Assembly: GCF_036898095.1 (NCBI RefSeq)
Contig: NC_090735.1
Coordinates: forward strand, 715,460-779,459
Direction of reading: 5' to 3'
DNA: 64,000 bases
DNA from: Palaemon carinicauda
Lineage: Eukaryota; Arthropoda; Malacostraca; Decapoda; Palaemonidae
Part shown: piece after piece, positions 40,901 to 52,940 of the stretch
Layout: each line of letters begins with the position of its first letter
Numbering within the stretch: position 1 is the first letter of the stretch
The notes under the pieces: model-generated
What the model saw: only the letters and a program-made list of their open reading frames with translations
The model's database searches: none
What the model was told of the DNA's origin: nothing
Program-made: the position numbers and the translations under genes

Positions 40901-41550
40901 CCTTCATCATTGGATAAATTACTGACAGTGGGAAGGACAAAGTATTTGGACTATAGAAGATGAAGTGTAAAAGGAACTTTATTTTGAGGAGGAAATATCC
41001 TTTGATGTAGGAGTACAGGCCTTCATCATTGGATAAAGTACTGACTCAGTGGGAAGGACCAAGTATTTGGCCCATAGAAGATGAAGAGAAAAAGGAACTT
41101 TATTTTGAGGAGGAATTATCCTTTGATGTAGGAGTACAAGCCTTGATCTTTGGATAAAGTACTGACTCAGTGGGAAGGACCAAGTAGTTGGACCATAAAA
41201 GATGAAGAGAAAAAGGAACTTTATTTTGAGGAGGAAATATCCTTTGATGTTGGAGTACAGGCCTTCATCAATGGATAAAGTACTGACTCAGTGGGAAGGA
41301 CGAAGTAGTTGGATCATAGAAGATGAAGAAATAAAGGAACTTTATTTTGAGGAGAAAATATCTTTTGATGTAAGAGTAAAGGCCTTCAGCATTGGATGAA
41401 GTACTGACTCAGTGGGAACGACAAAGTAGTTGGACCATAGAAGAGGAAGAGAAAAAGGAACTTTATTTTGAGGAGGAAATATACTTTGATGATGGAGTAC
41501 AGGCTTTCATCATTGGATAAAGTACTGACTCAGTGGGAAGGACCAAGTAG
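37930..41550 (+). repeat. 1,811-bp (15-monomer) tandem higher-order repeat, two copies
   Basis: Copies at about 37,930-39,740 and 39,741-41,551. Markers at constant 1,811-bp offset include 'gatgtaacagtacaagccc' (37,988/39,799), 'ggtctaag' or 'gatctaag' (38,279/40,090), 'tacaaaatgaag' (38,662/40,473), 'gaagtgtaaaagg' (39,151/40,962) and 'gaagaaataaagg' (39,515/41,326). A partial third copy starts near 41,790, and a rearranged version of the same set is seen at 45,050-46,860. Confidence 0.85.
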
Positions 41551-42119
41551 TTGGACAATAGAAGAATAAGAGAAAAAGGAACTTTATTTTAAGTAGGAAA
41601 TATCCTTTGATGTTGGAGTAATGGCCTTCATCATTGGATAAAGTACTGACTCAGTGGGAAGGACCAAGAAGTTGGACCATAGAAGATGAAGAGAAAAAGG
41701 AACTTTATTTTGAGGAGTAAATATCCTTTGAGGTAGGAGTACAGACCTTCATCATTGGATCAAGTACTGACTCAGTGGGAAGGACCAAGTAGTTGAATCA
41801 TAGAAGATGAAGAGAAAAGGGAACTTTATTTTGAGGAGGACATATCTTTTGATGTAACAGTACAAGCCTTCATCATTGGATAAAGTACTGACAGTAGGAA
41901 GGACCAAGTAGTCGGACCATAGAAGATGAAGAGAAAGGGGAACTTTATTTTGAGGAGGAAATATCCTTTGATGTTGGAGTTCAGGCCTTCGTAATTGGAT
42001 AAAGTACTGACTCAGTGGGAAGGACCAAGTACTTGGATCATAGAAGATGAAGAGAAAAAGGAACTTTATTTTGAGGAGGAAATATCCTTTGATGTAGGAG
42101 TACAGGCCTTCATCATTGG

Positions 42120-44230
42120 ATAAAGTACTGACTCAGTGGGAAGGACTAAGTAGTTGGACCATAAAAGATGAAGAGAAAAATGAACTATGTTTTGAGGAGG
42201 AAAAATCCTTCGATGTAAGAGTACAGGCCTTCATCGTTGGATAGAGTACTGTTTCAGTGGAAAGGACCAGGTAGTTGGACCATAGAAGATGAAGAGAAAA
42301 GGGAATTTTATTTTGAGGAGGAAATATCCTTTGATGTAGGAGTACAGGCCTTCATCATTGAATAAAGTAGTGTCAGTGGGAAGGACCAAGTAGTTGGACT
42401 ATGGAAGATGAAGAGAAAAAGGAACTTTGTTTTGAGGAGGAAATATCCTTTGATGTTGGAGTGCAGGCCTTCATCATTGAATAAAGTACTGTCTCAGTGG
42501 GAAGGACAAAGTAGTTGGACTATGGAAGATGAAGAGAAAAAAGACTTTGTTTTGAGGAGGAAATATCCTTTGATGTAAGAGTACAGGCCTTCAACATTGA
42601 ATAAAGTACTGATTCAGTGGGAACGACCAAGTAGTTGGACTATGGTAGAAGAAAAAAAGGAACTATTTTGAGGAAGAAATATCCTTTGATGTAGGAGTAC
42701 AGGCCTTCATCATTGAATAAAGTACTGACTCAGTGGGAATGACCAAGTACTTGGACCATAGAATATGAAGAGAAAAAGGAACTTTGTTTTGAGGAGGAAA
42801 TATCCTTTAATGTTGGAGTACAGGCCTTCATCATTGAATAAAGTACATACTCAGTGGGAAGGACCAAGTACTTGGACCATAGAAGATGAAGAGAAAAAGG
42901 AAATTTGTTTTGATTAGGAAATATCCTTTGATGTAGGAGTACAGGCATTCATCATTGGATAAAGTTCTGACTCAGTGGGAAGGACCAAGTTGTTGGACCA
43001 TAGAAGATGAAGAGAAAAGGGAACTTTGTTTTGAGGAGGAAATATCCTTTGATGTTGGAGTACAGGCCTTCATCATTGGATAAAGTACTGACTCAGTGGG
43101 AAAGACCAAGTAGTTGGACCAGAGAAGATGAAAAGAAAAAGGAACTTTATTTTGAGGAGTAAATATCCTTTGATGTTAGAGTCCAGGCCTTCATCATTGG
43201 ATAAAGTACTGACTCAGTGAGAAGGACCAAGTAGTTGGACCATAGAATATGAAGAGAAAAGGGAACTTTATTTTGAGGAAGAGATATCCTTTGATGTAAG
43301 AGTACAGGCCTTCGTCATTGGATAAAGTACTGACTCAGTGGGAAGGACCAAGTAGTTGGATCATAGAAAATGAAGAAAAAAAGGAACTATTTTGAGGAGG
43401 AAATATCCTTTGATGTTGGAGTACAGGCCTTCATCATTGGATGAAGTACTGACTCAGTGGGAAAGACGAAGTAGTTCGACCATAGAAGAGGAAGAGTAAA
43501 GGGAACTTTATTTTGAGGAGGAAATATCCTTCGATGTAGGAGTAGAGGCTTTCATCATTGGATAAAGTACTGACTCAGTGGGAAGGACCAATTAGTTGGA
43601 CCATAAAAGATGAAGAGAAAAAGGAACTTTATTTTGAGGAGTAAATATCCTTTGATGTTGGAGTAGAGGCCCTCATCATTGGATAAAGTACTGACTCAGT
43701 GGGAAGGACCAAGTAGTTGGACCATTGAAGATGAAGAAAAAAAGGAACTTTGTTTGAGGAGGAAATATCCTTTGATGTAGGAGTACAGGCCTTCGTCATT
43801 GGATAAAGTACTGACTCAGTTGGAAGGACCAAGTAGTTGGACCATAGAAGATGAAGAGAAAAAAGAACTTTATTTTGAGGAGGAAATATCCTTTGATGTA
43901 GGAGTAGAGGCCTTAATCATTGGATAAAGCATTGACTCATTGGGAAGGACCAAATAGTTGGACCATAGAAGATGAAGAAAAAAAGGAACTTTGTTTGAGG
44001 AGGAAATATCCTTTGATGTAGGAATTCAGGCCTTTGTCATTGGATAAAGTACTGACTCAGTGGGAAGGACCAAGTAGTTGGACCATAGAAGATGAAGAGA
44101 AAAAGGAGCTTTGTTTTGAGGAGGAATTATCCTTTGTTGTAGGAGTACAGGCCTCCGTCATTAGATAAGTACTGACTCAGTTGGAAGGACCAAGTAGTTG
44201 GACCATGGAAGATGAAGAGAAAAAGGAACT
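42120..44230 (+). repeat. About 17-monomer block, copy 1 (second copy at about 46,850-49,070)
   Basis: Ordered variants 'tgaactatgttttg', 'ggaccaggtagttgg', 'ttggactatggaagatg', 'ttggaccatagaatatgaag', 'cattggataaagttctg' and 'gtagttcgaccatag' occur here and again about 4.6-4.7 kb downstream. The small change of offset along the block indicates gain or loss of a single monomer. Monomers in this block mostly carry AACTTTGTTTTG. Confidence 0.75.
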
Positions 44231-44815
44231 TTGTTTTGAGTAGGAAATATCCTTTGATGTTGGAGTACAGGCCTTTGTCATTGGATAAAGTACTGACTCA
44301 GTGGGAAGGACCAAGTAGTTGGACCATGAATATGAAGAAAAAAAGGAACATTATTTTGAGGAGGAAATATCCTTTGATGTTGGAGTACTGCCTCAGTGGG
44401 AAGGACCAAGTAGTTGGACCATGGAAGATGAAAAAAAAGGAACTTTATTTTGAGGAGGACATATCTTTTGATGTAAAGTACTGACAGTAGGAAGGACCAA
44501 GTAGTCGGACCATAGGAGATGGAGAGAAAAAGGAACTTTATTTTGAGGAGGAAATATTCTTTGATGTTGGAGTCCAGGCCTTTGTCATTGGATAAAGTAC
44601 TGACTCAGTGGGAAGGACCAAGTAGTTGGACCATGAATATGAAGAAAAAAAGGAACATTATTTTGAGGAGGAAATATCCTTTGATGTTGGAGTACTGCCT
44701 CAGTGGGAAGGACCAAGTAGTTGGACCATGGAAGATGAAAAAAAAGGAACTTTATTTTGAGGAGGACATATCTTTTGATGTAAAGTACTGACAGTAGGAA
44801 GGACCAAGTAGTCGG
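44180..44815 (+). repeat. 307-bp tandem repeat with contracted monomers
   Basis: Two 307-bp units. Each contains one full monomer and two shortened ones in which GGAGTAC joins directly to TGCCTCAG, or GATGTA joins to AAGTACTGACAG. The first contraction removes the 28 bp lying between the two GTAC sites of the monomer, as expected for a deletion between short direct repeats. The contracted unit was then duplicated in tandem. Confidence 0.85.
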
Positions 44816-46849
44816 ACCATAGGAGATGAAGAGAAAAAGGAACTTTATTTTGAGGAGTAAATATCCTTTGATGTTGGAGTAGAGGCCCTCATCATTAGAT
44901 AAAGTACTGACTCAGTGGGAAGGACCAAGAAGTTGGACCAGAGAAGAGGAAGAGAAAAAGGAGCTTTATTTTTAGGAGGAAATATCCTTTTATGTAGGAG
45001 TACAAGCCTTCATCATTGGATAAAGTACTGACTCAGTGGGAAGGACCAAGTAGTTGGATCATAGAAGATGAAGAGAAAAAGGAACTTTATTTTGAGGAGG
45101 AAATATCCTTTGATGTAGGAGTACAGGCCTTCATCATCGGATAAAGTACTGACTCAGTGGGAAGGTCTAAGTAGTTGGACCATAGAAGAGGAAGAGAAAA
45201 AGGAACTTTATTTTCAAGAGGAATTATCCTTTGATGTAGGAGTACAAGCCTTCATCCTTGGATAAAGTACTGACTCAGTGGGAAGGACCAAGTAGTTGGA
45301 CCATAAAAGAGGAAGAGATAAAGGAACTTTATTTTGAGGAGGAAATAACTTTTGATGTAGGAGTACAGGCCTTCATCATTGGATAAAGTACTGACTCAGT
45401 TGGAAAGACCAAGTAGTTGGACCATAAAAGAGAAAGAGAAAAAGGAACTTTATTTTGAGGAGGAAATATCCTTTGATGTTGGAGTAAAGGCATTCATCAT
45501 TGGATAAAGTACTGACTCAGTGGGAAGGACCAAGTAGTTAGACCATAGAAAATGAAGAGAAAAAGGAACTTTATTTTGAGGAGGAAATATCCTTTGATGT
45601 AGGATTATAGGCCTTCATCATTGGATAAAGCACTGACTTAGTGAAAAGGACCAAGTAGTTGGACCATAGAAGATAAAGAGAAATAGGAACTTTATTTTGA
45701 GGAGTAAATATCCTTTGATGTAGGAGTACAGGCCATCATTATTGGATAAAGTACTGACTCAGTGGGAAGGACCAAGTAGTTGGACCATAGAAGATGAAGA
45801 GAAAAAGGAACTTTGTTTTGAGGAGGAATTATCCTTTAATGTTGGAGTACAGGCCTTCATCATTGGATAAAGTAATGACTCAGTGGGAAGGACCAAGTAG
45901 TTGGATCATAGAAGATGAAGAGAAAAAGGAACTTTATTTTGAGGAGGACATATCTTTTGATGTAAGAGTTCAGGCCTTCAGCATTGGATGAAGTACTGAC
46001 TCAGTGGGAAGGACAAAGTAGTTGGACCATAGAAGAGGAAGAGAAAAAGGAACTTTATTTTGAGGAAGAAATATCCTTTGATGTAGGAGTACAGGCCTTC
46101 ATCATTGGATAAAGTACTGACTCAGTGGGAAGGACCAAGTACTTGGACCAGAGAAGAGGAAGAGAAAAAGGAACCTTATTTTGAGGAGGAATTATCCTTT
46201 GATGTAGGAGTACAAGCCTTCATCTTTGGATAAAGTACTGACTCAGTGGGAAGGACTAAGTAGTTGGACCATAAAAGATGAAGAGAAAAAGGAAATTTAT
46301 TTTGAGGAGGAAATATCCTTTGATGTAGGAATAAAGGCGTTCATCATTGGATAAAGTACTGACTCAGTGGGAAGGACCAAGTAGTTGGACCATAGAAGAT
46401 AAAGAGAAAAAGGAACTTTATTTTGAGGTGGAAATATCCTTTGATGTTGGAGTACAGGCCTTCATCAATGGATAAAGTACTGACTCAGTGGGAAGGACCA
46501 GGTAGTTGGATCATAGAAGATGAAGAAATAAAGGAACTTTATTTTGAGGAGAAAATATCTTTTCATGTAAGATTACAGGCCTTCAGCATTGGATGAAGTA
46601 CTGACTCAGTGGGAAGGACAAAGTAGTTGGACCATAGAAGAGGAAGAGAAAAAGGAACTTTATTTTGAGGAGGAAATATACTTTGATGATGGAGTACAGG
46701 CTTTCATCATTGGATAAAGTACTGACTCAGTGGGAAGGACCAAGTAGTTGGACCATAGAAGAATAAGAGAAAAAGGAACTTTATTTTAAGTAGGAAATAT
46801 CCTTTAATGTAGGAGTAATGGCCTTCATCATTGGATCAAGTACTGACTT

Positions 46850-49070
46850 AGTGGGAAGGACTAAGTAGTTGGACCATAAAAAATGAAGAGAAAAATGAAC
46901 TATGTTTTGAGGAGGAAAAATCCTTCGATGTAAGAGTACAGGCCTTCATCTTTGGATAGAGTACTGTTTCAGTGGAAAGGACCAGGTAGTTGGACCATAG
47001 AAGATGAAGAGAAAAGGGAATTTTATTTTGAGGAGGAAATATCCTTTGATGTAGGAGTACAGGCCTTCATCATTGAATAAAGTACTGTGTCAGTGGGAAG
47101 GACCAAGTAGTTGGACTATGGAAGATGAAGAGAAAAAGGAACTTTGTTTTGAGGAGGAAATATCCTTTTATGTTGGAGTACAGGCCTTCATCATTGAATA
47201 AAGTACTGTCTCGGTGGGAAGGACCAAGTAGTTGGACTATGGGAGATGAAGAGGAAAAGGACTTTGTATTGAGGAGGAAATATCCTTTGATGTAGGAGTA
47301 GAGGCCTTCATCATTGAATAAAGTACTGACACAGTGGGAAAGACCAAGTACTTGGACCATAGAATATGAAGAGAAAAAGGAACTTTGTTTTGAGGCGGAA
47401 ATATCCTTTAATGTTGGAGTACAGGCCTTCATCATTGAATAAAGTACTGCCTCAGTGGGAAGGACCAAGTACTTGGACCATAGAAGATGAAGAGAAAAAG
47501 GAAATTTGTTTTGAGGAGGAAATATCCTTTGATGTTGGAGTACAGGCATTCATCATTGGATAAAGTTCTGACTCAGTGGGAAGGACCAAGTTGTTGGACC
47601 ATAGAAGATGAAGAGAAAAAGGAACTTTGTTTTGATGAGGAAATATCCTTTGATGTTGGAGTAAAGGCCTTCATCATTGGATAAGGTACTGACTCAGTGG
47701 GAAGGACCAAGTAGTTGGACCATAGAAGATGAAAAGAAAAAGGAACTTTATTTTGAGGAGGAAATATCCTTTGATGTTAGAGTCCAGGCCTTCATCATTG
47801 GATAAAGTACTGACTCAGTGGGAAGGACCAAGTAGTTGGGCCATAGAAAATAAAGAGAAAAAGGAACTTTATTTTGAGGAAGAGATATCCTTTGAAGTAA
47901 GAGTACAGGCCTTCGTCATTGGATAAAGTACTGACTCAGTGGGAAGGACCAAGTAGTTGGATCATAGAAAATGAAGAAAAAAAGGAACTATTTTGAGGAA
48001 GAAATATCCTTTGATGTTGGAGTACAGGCCTTCATCATTGGATAAAGTACTGACTCAGTGGGAAAGACGAAGTAGTTCGACCATAGAAGAGGTAGAGAAA
48101 AAGGAACTTTATTTTGAGGAGGAAATATCCTTCGATGTAGGAGTAGAGGCTTTCATCATTGGATAAAGTACTGACTCAGTGGGAAGGACCAAGTAGTTGG
48201 ACCATAAAAGATGAAGAGAAAAAGGAACTTTATTTTGAGGAGTAAATATCCTTTGATGTTGGAGTAGAGGCCCTCATCATTAGATAAAGTACTGACTCAG
48301 TGGGAAGGACCAAGAAGTTGGACCAGAGAAGAGGAAGAGAAAAAGGAGCTTTGTTTTGAGGAGGAAATATCATTTGGTGTAGGAGTACAGGCCTTCATCG
48401 CTGGATAAAGTACTGACTCAGTGGGAATGACCAAGTAGTTGGACCATAAAAGATGTAGAGAAAAGGGAGCTTTGTTTTGAGGAGGAAATATCTTTTGATG
48501 TAAGAGTACAGGCCTTCATCATTAGATAAAGTACTGACTCAGTGGGAAGGACCAAGTAGTTGGACCATAGAAGATGAAGAAAAAAAGGAACTTTGTTTGA
48601 GGAGGAAATATCCTTTGATGTAGGAGTACAGGCCTTCGTCATTAGATAAAGTACTGACTCAGTTGGAAGGACCAAGTAGTTGGACCATAGAAGATTAAGA
48701 GAAAAAGGAACTTTATTTTGAGGAGGAAATATCCTTTGATGTAGGAGTAGAGGCCTTCATCATTGGATAAAGCATTGATTCAGTGGGAAGGACCAAGTAG
48801 TTGGACCATAGAAGATGAAGAAAAAAAGGAACTTTGTTTGAGGAGGAAATATCCTTTGATGTAGGAATACAGGCCTTCGTCAATGGATAAAGTACTGACT
48901 CAGTGGGAAGGACCAAGTAGTTGGACCATAGATGATGAAGAGAAAAAGGAGCTTTGTTTTGAGGAGGAATTATCCTTTGTTGTAGGAGTAAAGGCCTCCG
49001 TCATTAGATAAGTACTGACTCAGTTGGAAGGACCAAGTAGTTGGACCATGGAAGATGAAGAGTAAAAGGA
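46850..49070 (+). repeat. About 17-monomer block, copy 2
   Basis: Repeats the variant order of 42,120-44,230, ending with the 'cattagataagtactgactcagttgg' monomer (near 49,002; equivalent to 44,160). Between the two copies lie the 307-bp contracted repeat and a rearranged version of the 15-mer. Confidence 0.75.
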
Positions 49071-49239
49071 ACTTTGTTTGGAGGAGGAAATATCCTTTGA
49101 TGTAGGAGTACAGGCCTTTGTCATTGGATAAAGTACTGACTCAGTGGGAAGGACCAAGTAGTTGGACTATGGAAGATGAAGAGAGAAGGGAACTTTCTTT
49201 TGAGGAGGAAATATCCTTTGATGTAGGAGTACAGGCCTT

Positions 49240-50690
49240 CATCATTGGATAAAGTACTGACTCAGTGGGAAGGACCAAGTAGTTGGACCATACAAGATGA
49301 AGAGAAAAAGGAACTTTGTTTTGAGGAGGAAATATCCTTTGATGTAGGAGTACAGGCCTTCATCATTGGATAAAGTACTGACTCAGTGGGAAGGACCAAG
49401 TAGTTGGACCATGGAAGATGAAGAGAAAAAGGAACTTTGTTTAGAGGAGGAAATATCCTTTGATGTAGGAGTACAGGCCTTCATCATTGGATAAAGTACT
49501 GTCTCAGTGGGAAGGACCAAGTAGTTGGACCATAGAAGATGAAGAGAAAAAGGAAATTTGTTTAGAGGAGGAAATATCCTTTGATATAGGAGTACAGGCC
49601 TTCGTCATTGGATAAAGTACTGACTCAATGCGAAGTACCAAGTAGTTGGACCATGTAGGATGAAGAGAAAAGGGAACTTTGTTTTGAGGAGGAAATATCC
49701 TTTGATGTAGGAGTACAGGCCTTCCTCATTGGATAAAGTACTGTCTCAGTGGGAAGGACCAAGTAATTGGACCATAGAAGATGAACAGAAAAAGGAACTT
49801 TATTTTGAGGAGGAAATATCCTTTGATGTAGAGGTACAAGGCTACATTATTGGATTAAGTACTTTCTCAGTTGGAAGGATCAGGTTACTGGACTATGGAA
49901 GATTGACAGAAAAAGGAACTTTGTTTTGAAGAGGAAATATCCTTTGATGTAAGAGTACAGGCCTTCATCATTGGATAAAGTACTGACTCAGTGGGAAGGA
50001 CCAAGTAGTTGGACCATACAAGATGAAGAGAAAAAGGAACTTTGTTTTGAGGAGGAAATATCCTTTGATGTAGGAGTACAGGCCTTCATCATTGGATAAA
50101 GTACTGACTCAGTGGGAAGGCCCAAGTAGTTGGACCATACAAGATGAAGAGAAAAAGGAACTTTGTTTAGAGGAGGAAATATCCTTTGATGTAGGAGTAC
50201 AGGCCTTCATCATTGGATAAAGTACTGTCTCAGTGGGAAGGACCAAGTAGTTGGACCATAGAAGATGAAGAGAAAAAGGAACTTTGTTTAGAGGAGGAAA
50301 TATCCTTTGATATAGGAGTACAGGCCTTCGTCATTGGATAAAGTACTGACTCAATGCGAAGTACCAAGTAGTTGGACCATGTAGGATGAAGAGAAAAGGG
50401 AACTTTGTTTTGAGGAGGAAATATCCTTTGATGTAGGAGTACAGGCCTTCCTCATTGGATAAAGTACTGTCTCAGTGGGAAGGACCAAGTAATTGGACCA
50501 TAGAAGATGAACAGAAAAAGGAACTTTATTTTGAGGAGGAAATATCCTTTGATGTAGAGGTACAAGGCTACATTATTGGATAAAGTACTTTTTCAGTTGG
50601 AAGGATCAGGTAGCTGGACTATGGAAGATTGACAGAAAAAAGAACTTTGTTTTGAGGAAAATATCCTTTGATGTAGGAGTACAAGGCTAT
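49240..50690 (+). repeat. About 725-bp (6-monomer) tandem higher-order repeat
   Basis: The series 'tacaagatgaag', 'ttagaggaggaaat', 'gatataggagtac', 'caatgcgaagtacc', 'gtaggatgaag', 'aagtaattgg', 'gaacagaaaaagg', 'aggctacattattgg' occurs at about 49,280-49,870 and again at about 50,010-50,600 with an offset near 725 bp. This is the last higher-order unit before the retroelement, and it contains the transition to the diverged subfamily. Confidence 0.8.
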
Positions 50691-50870
50691 ATTATAGGAT
50701 AAAGTACTGTCTCAGTTGGAAGGATTGGGTAGCTTGACTATCGAATATTGACAGAAAAAAGAACTTTGTTTCGAGGAGGAAATATCCTTTGAAGTAGAGG
50801 TAAAAGGCTATATTATTGGATAAAGGGATTTTGTTGAAGGAAAAATCTATTTTTGCGGAGAGACCTTTGA

Positions 50871-51136
50871 CGCCCGGTGAAAAAGTCCTTCTTTCTACTT
50901 TTTCCGATATAAATCTTCCAAATATACCAGAGAAAATTAAAAGCATGGAACGCAGAGGTTACTACCCTCGCGCGAGCACCTACTGAGTGTATATCAGGGG
51001 CATGTGAAAACCACTATTCACAGGCTGTCTTTTAATTAGATAACTCCTTCATCAAAGGAAGGGCCGTAACAAAGACTCTAGAAACCACACTTGGTCCACG
51101 CCACCGTCACCCACATGAACGCCTTCTAGGTCATAC
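50871..51136 (+). repeat. Inverted terminal repeat, left (3' end of the element)
   Basis: The sequence from CGCCCGGTGAAAAAGTCC to GCCTTCTAGGTCATAC matches the reverse complement of 58,024-58,297 with scattered substitutions and small indels. Shared words include CAGAGGTTACTACCCTCGCG, GGCATGTGAAAACCACTATT and CACTTGGTCCACGCCACCGT. Inverted rather than direct terminal repeats are the hallmark of DIRS1-like elements, as opposed to LTR elements. The 46 bp outside it (50,825-50,870) are unique to this end. Confidence 0.95.
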
Positions 51137-51200
51137 TTTTTCAAGAACATATGGCTTGGTTAGGAAAGGGTGGGACCATACAAAAATAACCGGGAAGGGT

Positions 51201-51275
51201 TTCACCGGGCTTCACAGGTCTCTCCCCAGAAATAGATTTTTCCTTCGTCAAAATCCCTTTTCTGGGTCGACCTGT
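51201..51275 (+). repeat. Internal complementary region (ICR)
   Basis: 51,201-51,259 is the reverse complement of the extreme left end (50,825-50,883: GGGATTTTG, GAAGGAAAAATCTATTT, GGAGAGACCT). Directly joined to it, 51,263-51,275 (GGGTCGACCTGTG) is the reverse complement of the extreme right end (58,299-58,311). The two end complements meet at CCCTTTTCTGGG, close to the sequence expected when the two ends are fused in a circle. In DIRS1-type elements the ICR is thought to template completion of the ends during replication. Its position between recombinase and 3' ITR is the usual one. Confidence 0.9.
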
Positions 51276-51731
51276 GTCGGCATGTGAAAATGTACCAGAG
51301 AATGCCTTCCAAGCCCAATAAAGTAATAACATAATGAGGAGAATACAATCACCATGTACGATAATAATAAAATATAATAATGTAAGTAAACATCCAATTA
51401 CCAACTAGCCAAATGACATAGGGAACGTAAGGCTAAATAACTATGACGACAAGGAATCAACTGAGCGTCGAATCGCAAAAGGCATCAAACCTTACATGTC
51501 TAAGCATAACTAAACATTAAAGGAACGGTAACTACAATAACAGTTAAACCATAGGAATTAAACATGGCAAATATCATAGGGCTAACGAACTACCCTGGAG
51601 CGTGGCGACGTGGAGTGAGTGACGGGTAGGAGGGAGAAGAGAAGAGATGGAAGAAAGGAAGAAGAAGAGATTAATGGGGTGGGATAAGGCTCCCCGCTGC
51701 CATCGTCGGGTATTTAAGGGCCTGTAAGATC
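51276..51731 (-). other. 3' untranslated region of the retroelement
   Basis: The stretch between the end of the recombinase and the ICR has no supported coding frame. It includes a GA-rich segment at 51,615-51,675. At 51,281-51,290 the word CATGTGAAAA repeats part of the ITR, which is probably coincidental. Confidence 0.6.
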
Positions 51732-52544
51732 TTAGATAGTGGTGTTTGACAACCATGGGGATTTCCAACACGTATATTTTTTAAAATCATCAAAGTCCCT
51801 GTTCTGGAAGTAATTGATGGAGGTATCTACTGTCCGTATATCATGAGCCTGGGGAAATTATTCCGGATTATTATGTTTAAAGAAGTAGAGGATTTGTTGC
51901 CTGATACCGTGAATGGAAATAGTACCTCCTTGTTCCCTGATAACCAAGGGGACAGACGAGCGGGTGGCAGTTCTAGCTAAAGAGGCCTTGAGAGTAGTGA
52001 CTGGACACAGAGAAAAGATCCTGGGGAAGAAGAATAATCTTCCGAGGGGAGCACCTATTTTGCGGATACTCATTTTTTAGCTAGGAAATTCTTTGTGTAG
52101 AGAAAGGAGTACTGCGGCTGAAGGGAGGAAATCTATGTTTTCCGGGTTTCGTGAGAGAGCTGCTAGTTCTGATATTCCATCACCTGAGGCCAAAGCCGTT
52201 AGTAATAGTGTCTTCCTAAGAAGAGTGATTTAAGAGCAGGATTCATTGTCCGTGTCCGTCGCAAGTTTGAGGTCATCGTTCAGAGACCAAGAGTCCTTTT
52301 GTGGCCAAACCGAAGGTCGAAGCCTAGCACATGTTTTTGGAATAGATGAGAAATAGGAATCAGCTAGGTTAATGTTAAACCCAACAAGGAAGATCTCCTT
52401 CAAAGCTGGCTTGATGGTGGTTAACGTGCTAACTGTTCGGCCTTTGTCAAATAGGAACCTCAAGAAAGAGATGGCTAAATTCGGAGACATACGAGTATGG
52501 TCTGAACTCTTAGGGAATCTGCTAGGTGTTAACGGCCGAATCAT
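51732..52544 (-). pseudogene. Tyrosine recombinase (DIRS YR), inactivated
   Basis: One minus-strand frame holds a DIRS-type tyrosine recombinase interrupted by three stops (near 52,230, 52,076 and 51,858). The N-terminal SAM-like part is FLRFLFDKGRTVSTLTTIKP, near 52,460. The catalytic domain begins with TLLLTALASGDGISELAALS; the family normally has G-x-R-x-SEL, so the first active-site arginine position is glycine. SLCPVTTLKA and SIHGIRQQILYFFKHNN follow, then HDIR, the expected HxxR box, at about 51,835. The C-terminal tract WKSPWLSNTTI lacks the nucleophilic tyrosine usually found about ten residues after the tryptophan. The intact protein would integrate the circular cDNA; this copy cannot. 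Confidence 0.88.
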
Positions 52545-52940
52545 ATTGGCAAATTGTCAAGTCCCTTTTGTCTGATTCGATGAAGAGATCGGTTTCCGGT
52601 TCAATGTTCGCGTCTCTACAAGCTGCAAACTTCCTGTAGTCCACAAAGTTAGAGTTTTGGCTATCCTTGAGTAATCTGACACAGTGAGTTTGGATTACTT
52701 GGGTCAGTTTGGGGAACGGGATCCGGTAGGGACGGAGTTTCAACTCGAGGAGGAGAGGAAACCAACTGTTCTTGGCCAGTGAGGTGGTACTAAAGCCACT
52801 GCCTCCCGGAAGGAGCATAGTTTGTGAAAAAGTTTCATTAGAAGATTCACTGGGGGAAATAGGTAAAACTTCTTCTAATGGTTCCAATCCCGGGGTAATG
52901 CGTCCATGGCATAAGCCTGAGGGTCCAGGGTTGGGGTCAC
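52545..52940 (-). pseudogene. Linker between RNase H and recombinase (DLFAT/methyltransferase-like segment)
   Basis: Continuation of the polyprotein in a different frame from the RNase H. The preceding frame ends QVDLFATHMNHKLPC; this frame carries LEPLEEVLPISPS and NSWFPLLLELKLRPYRIPFP, the order seen in DIRS and related elements between RNase H and recombinase. In DIRS1-like elements a Dam-like methyltransferase segment lies here. I cannot see its catalytic motif, so that label is tentative. The frame change near 52,940 is a frameshift. The end near 52,545 lies close to the start of the recombinase in another frame. Confidence 0.65.

Larger units (their letters stand above)
21960..50824 (+). 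repeat. 121-bp satellite array, block 3
   Basis: The longest uninterrupted run, about 238 monomers, same orientation. Composition drifts along the block. To about 42 kb most monomers read AACTTTATTTTGAGG; from about 42 kb onward AACTTTGTTTTGAGG becomes common. In the last kilobase (about 49,800-50,820) a strongly diverged subfamily appears ('gtacaaggctacattattgg', 'ttggaaggatcaggtagctgg', 'gaagattgacag'). The same subfamily continues on the far side of the retroelement at 58,317-58,740, showing that the retroelement split a pre-existing array. Confidence 0.97.

Noticed and set aside
47070..47549. 159-codon minus-strand frame, the longest open frame in the satellite
   Set aside because: It spans about four monomers kept open by small indels, and the product is a repeated antisense monomer translation. 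There is no sign of selection.
1..50824. Dozens of 60-160 codon open frames on both strands with recurring peptides such as LDKVLTQWEGPSSWTIE
   Set aside because: They recur with the 121-bp monomer, shift frame from monomer to monomer, exist on both strands and have no consistent start or end. They are satellite artefacts.
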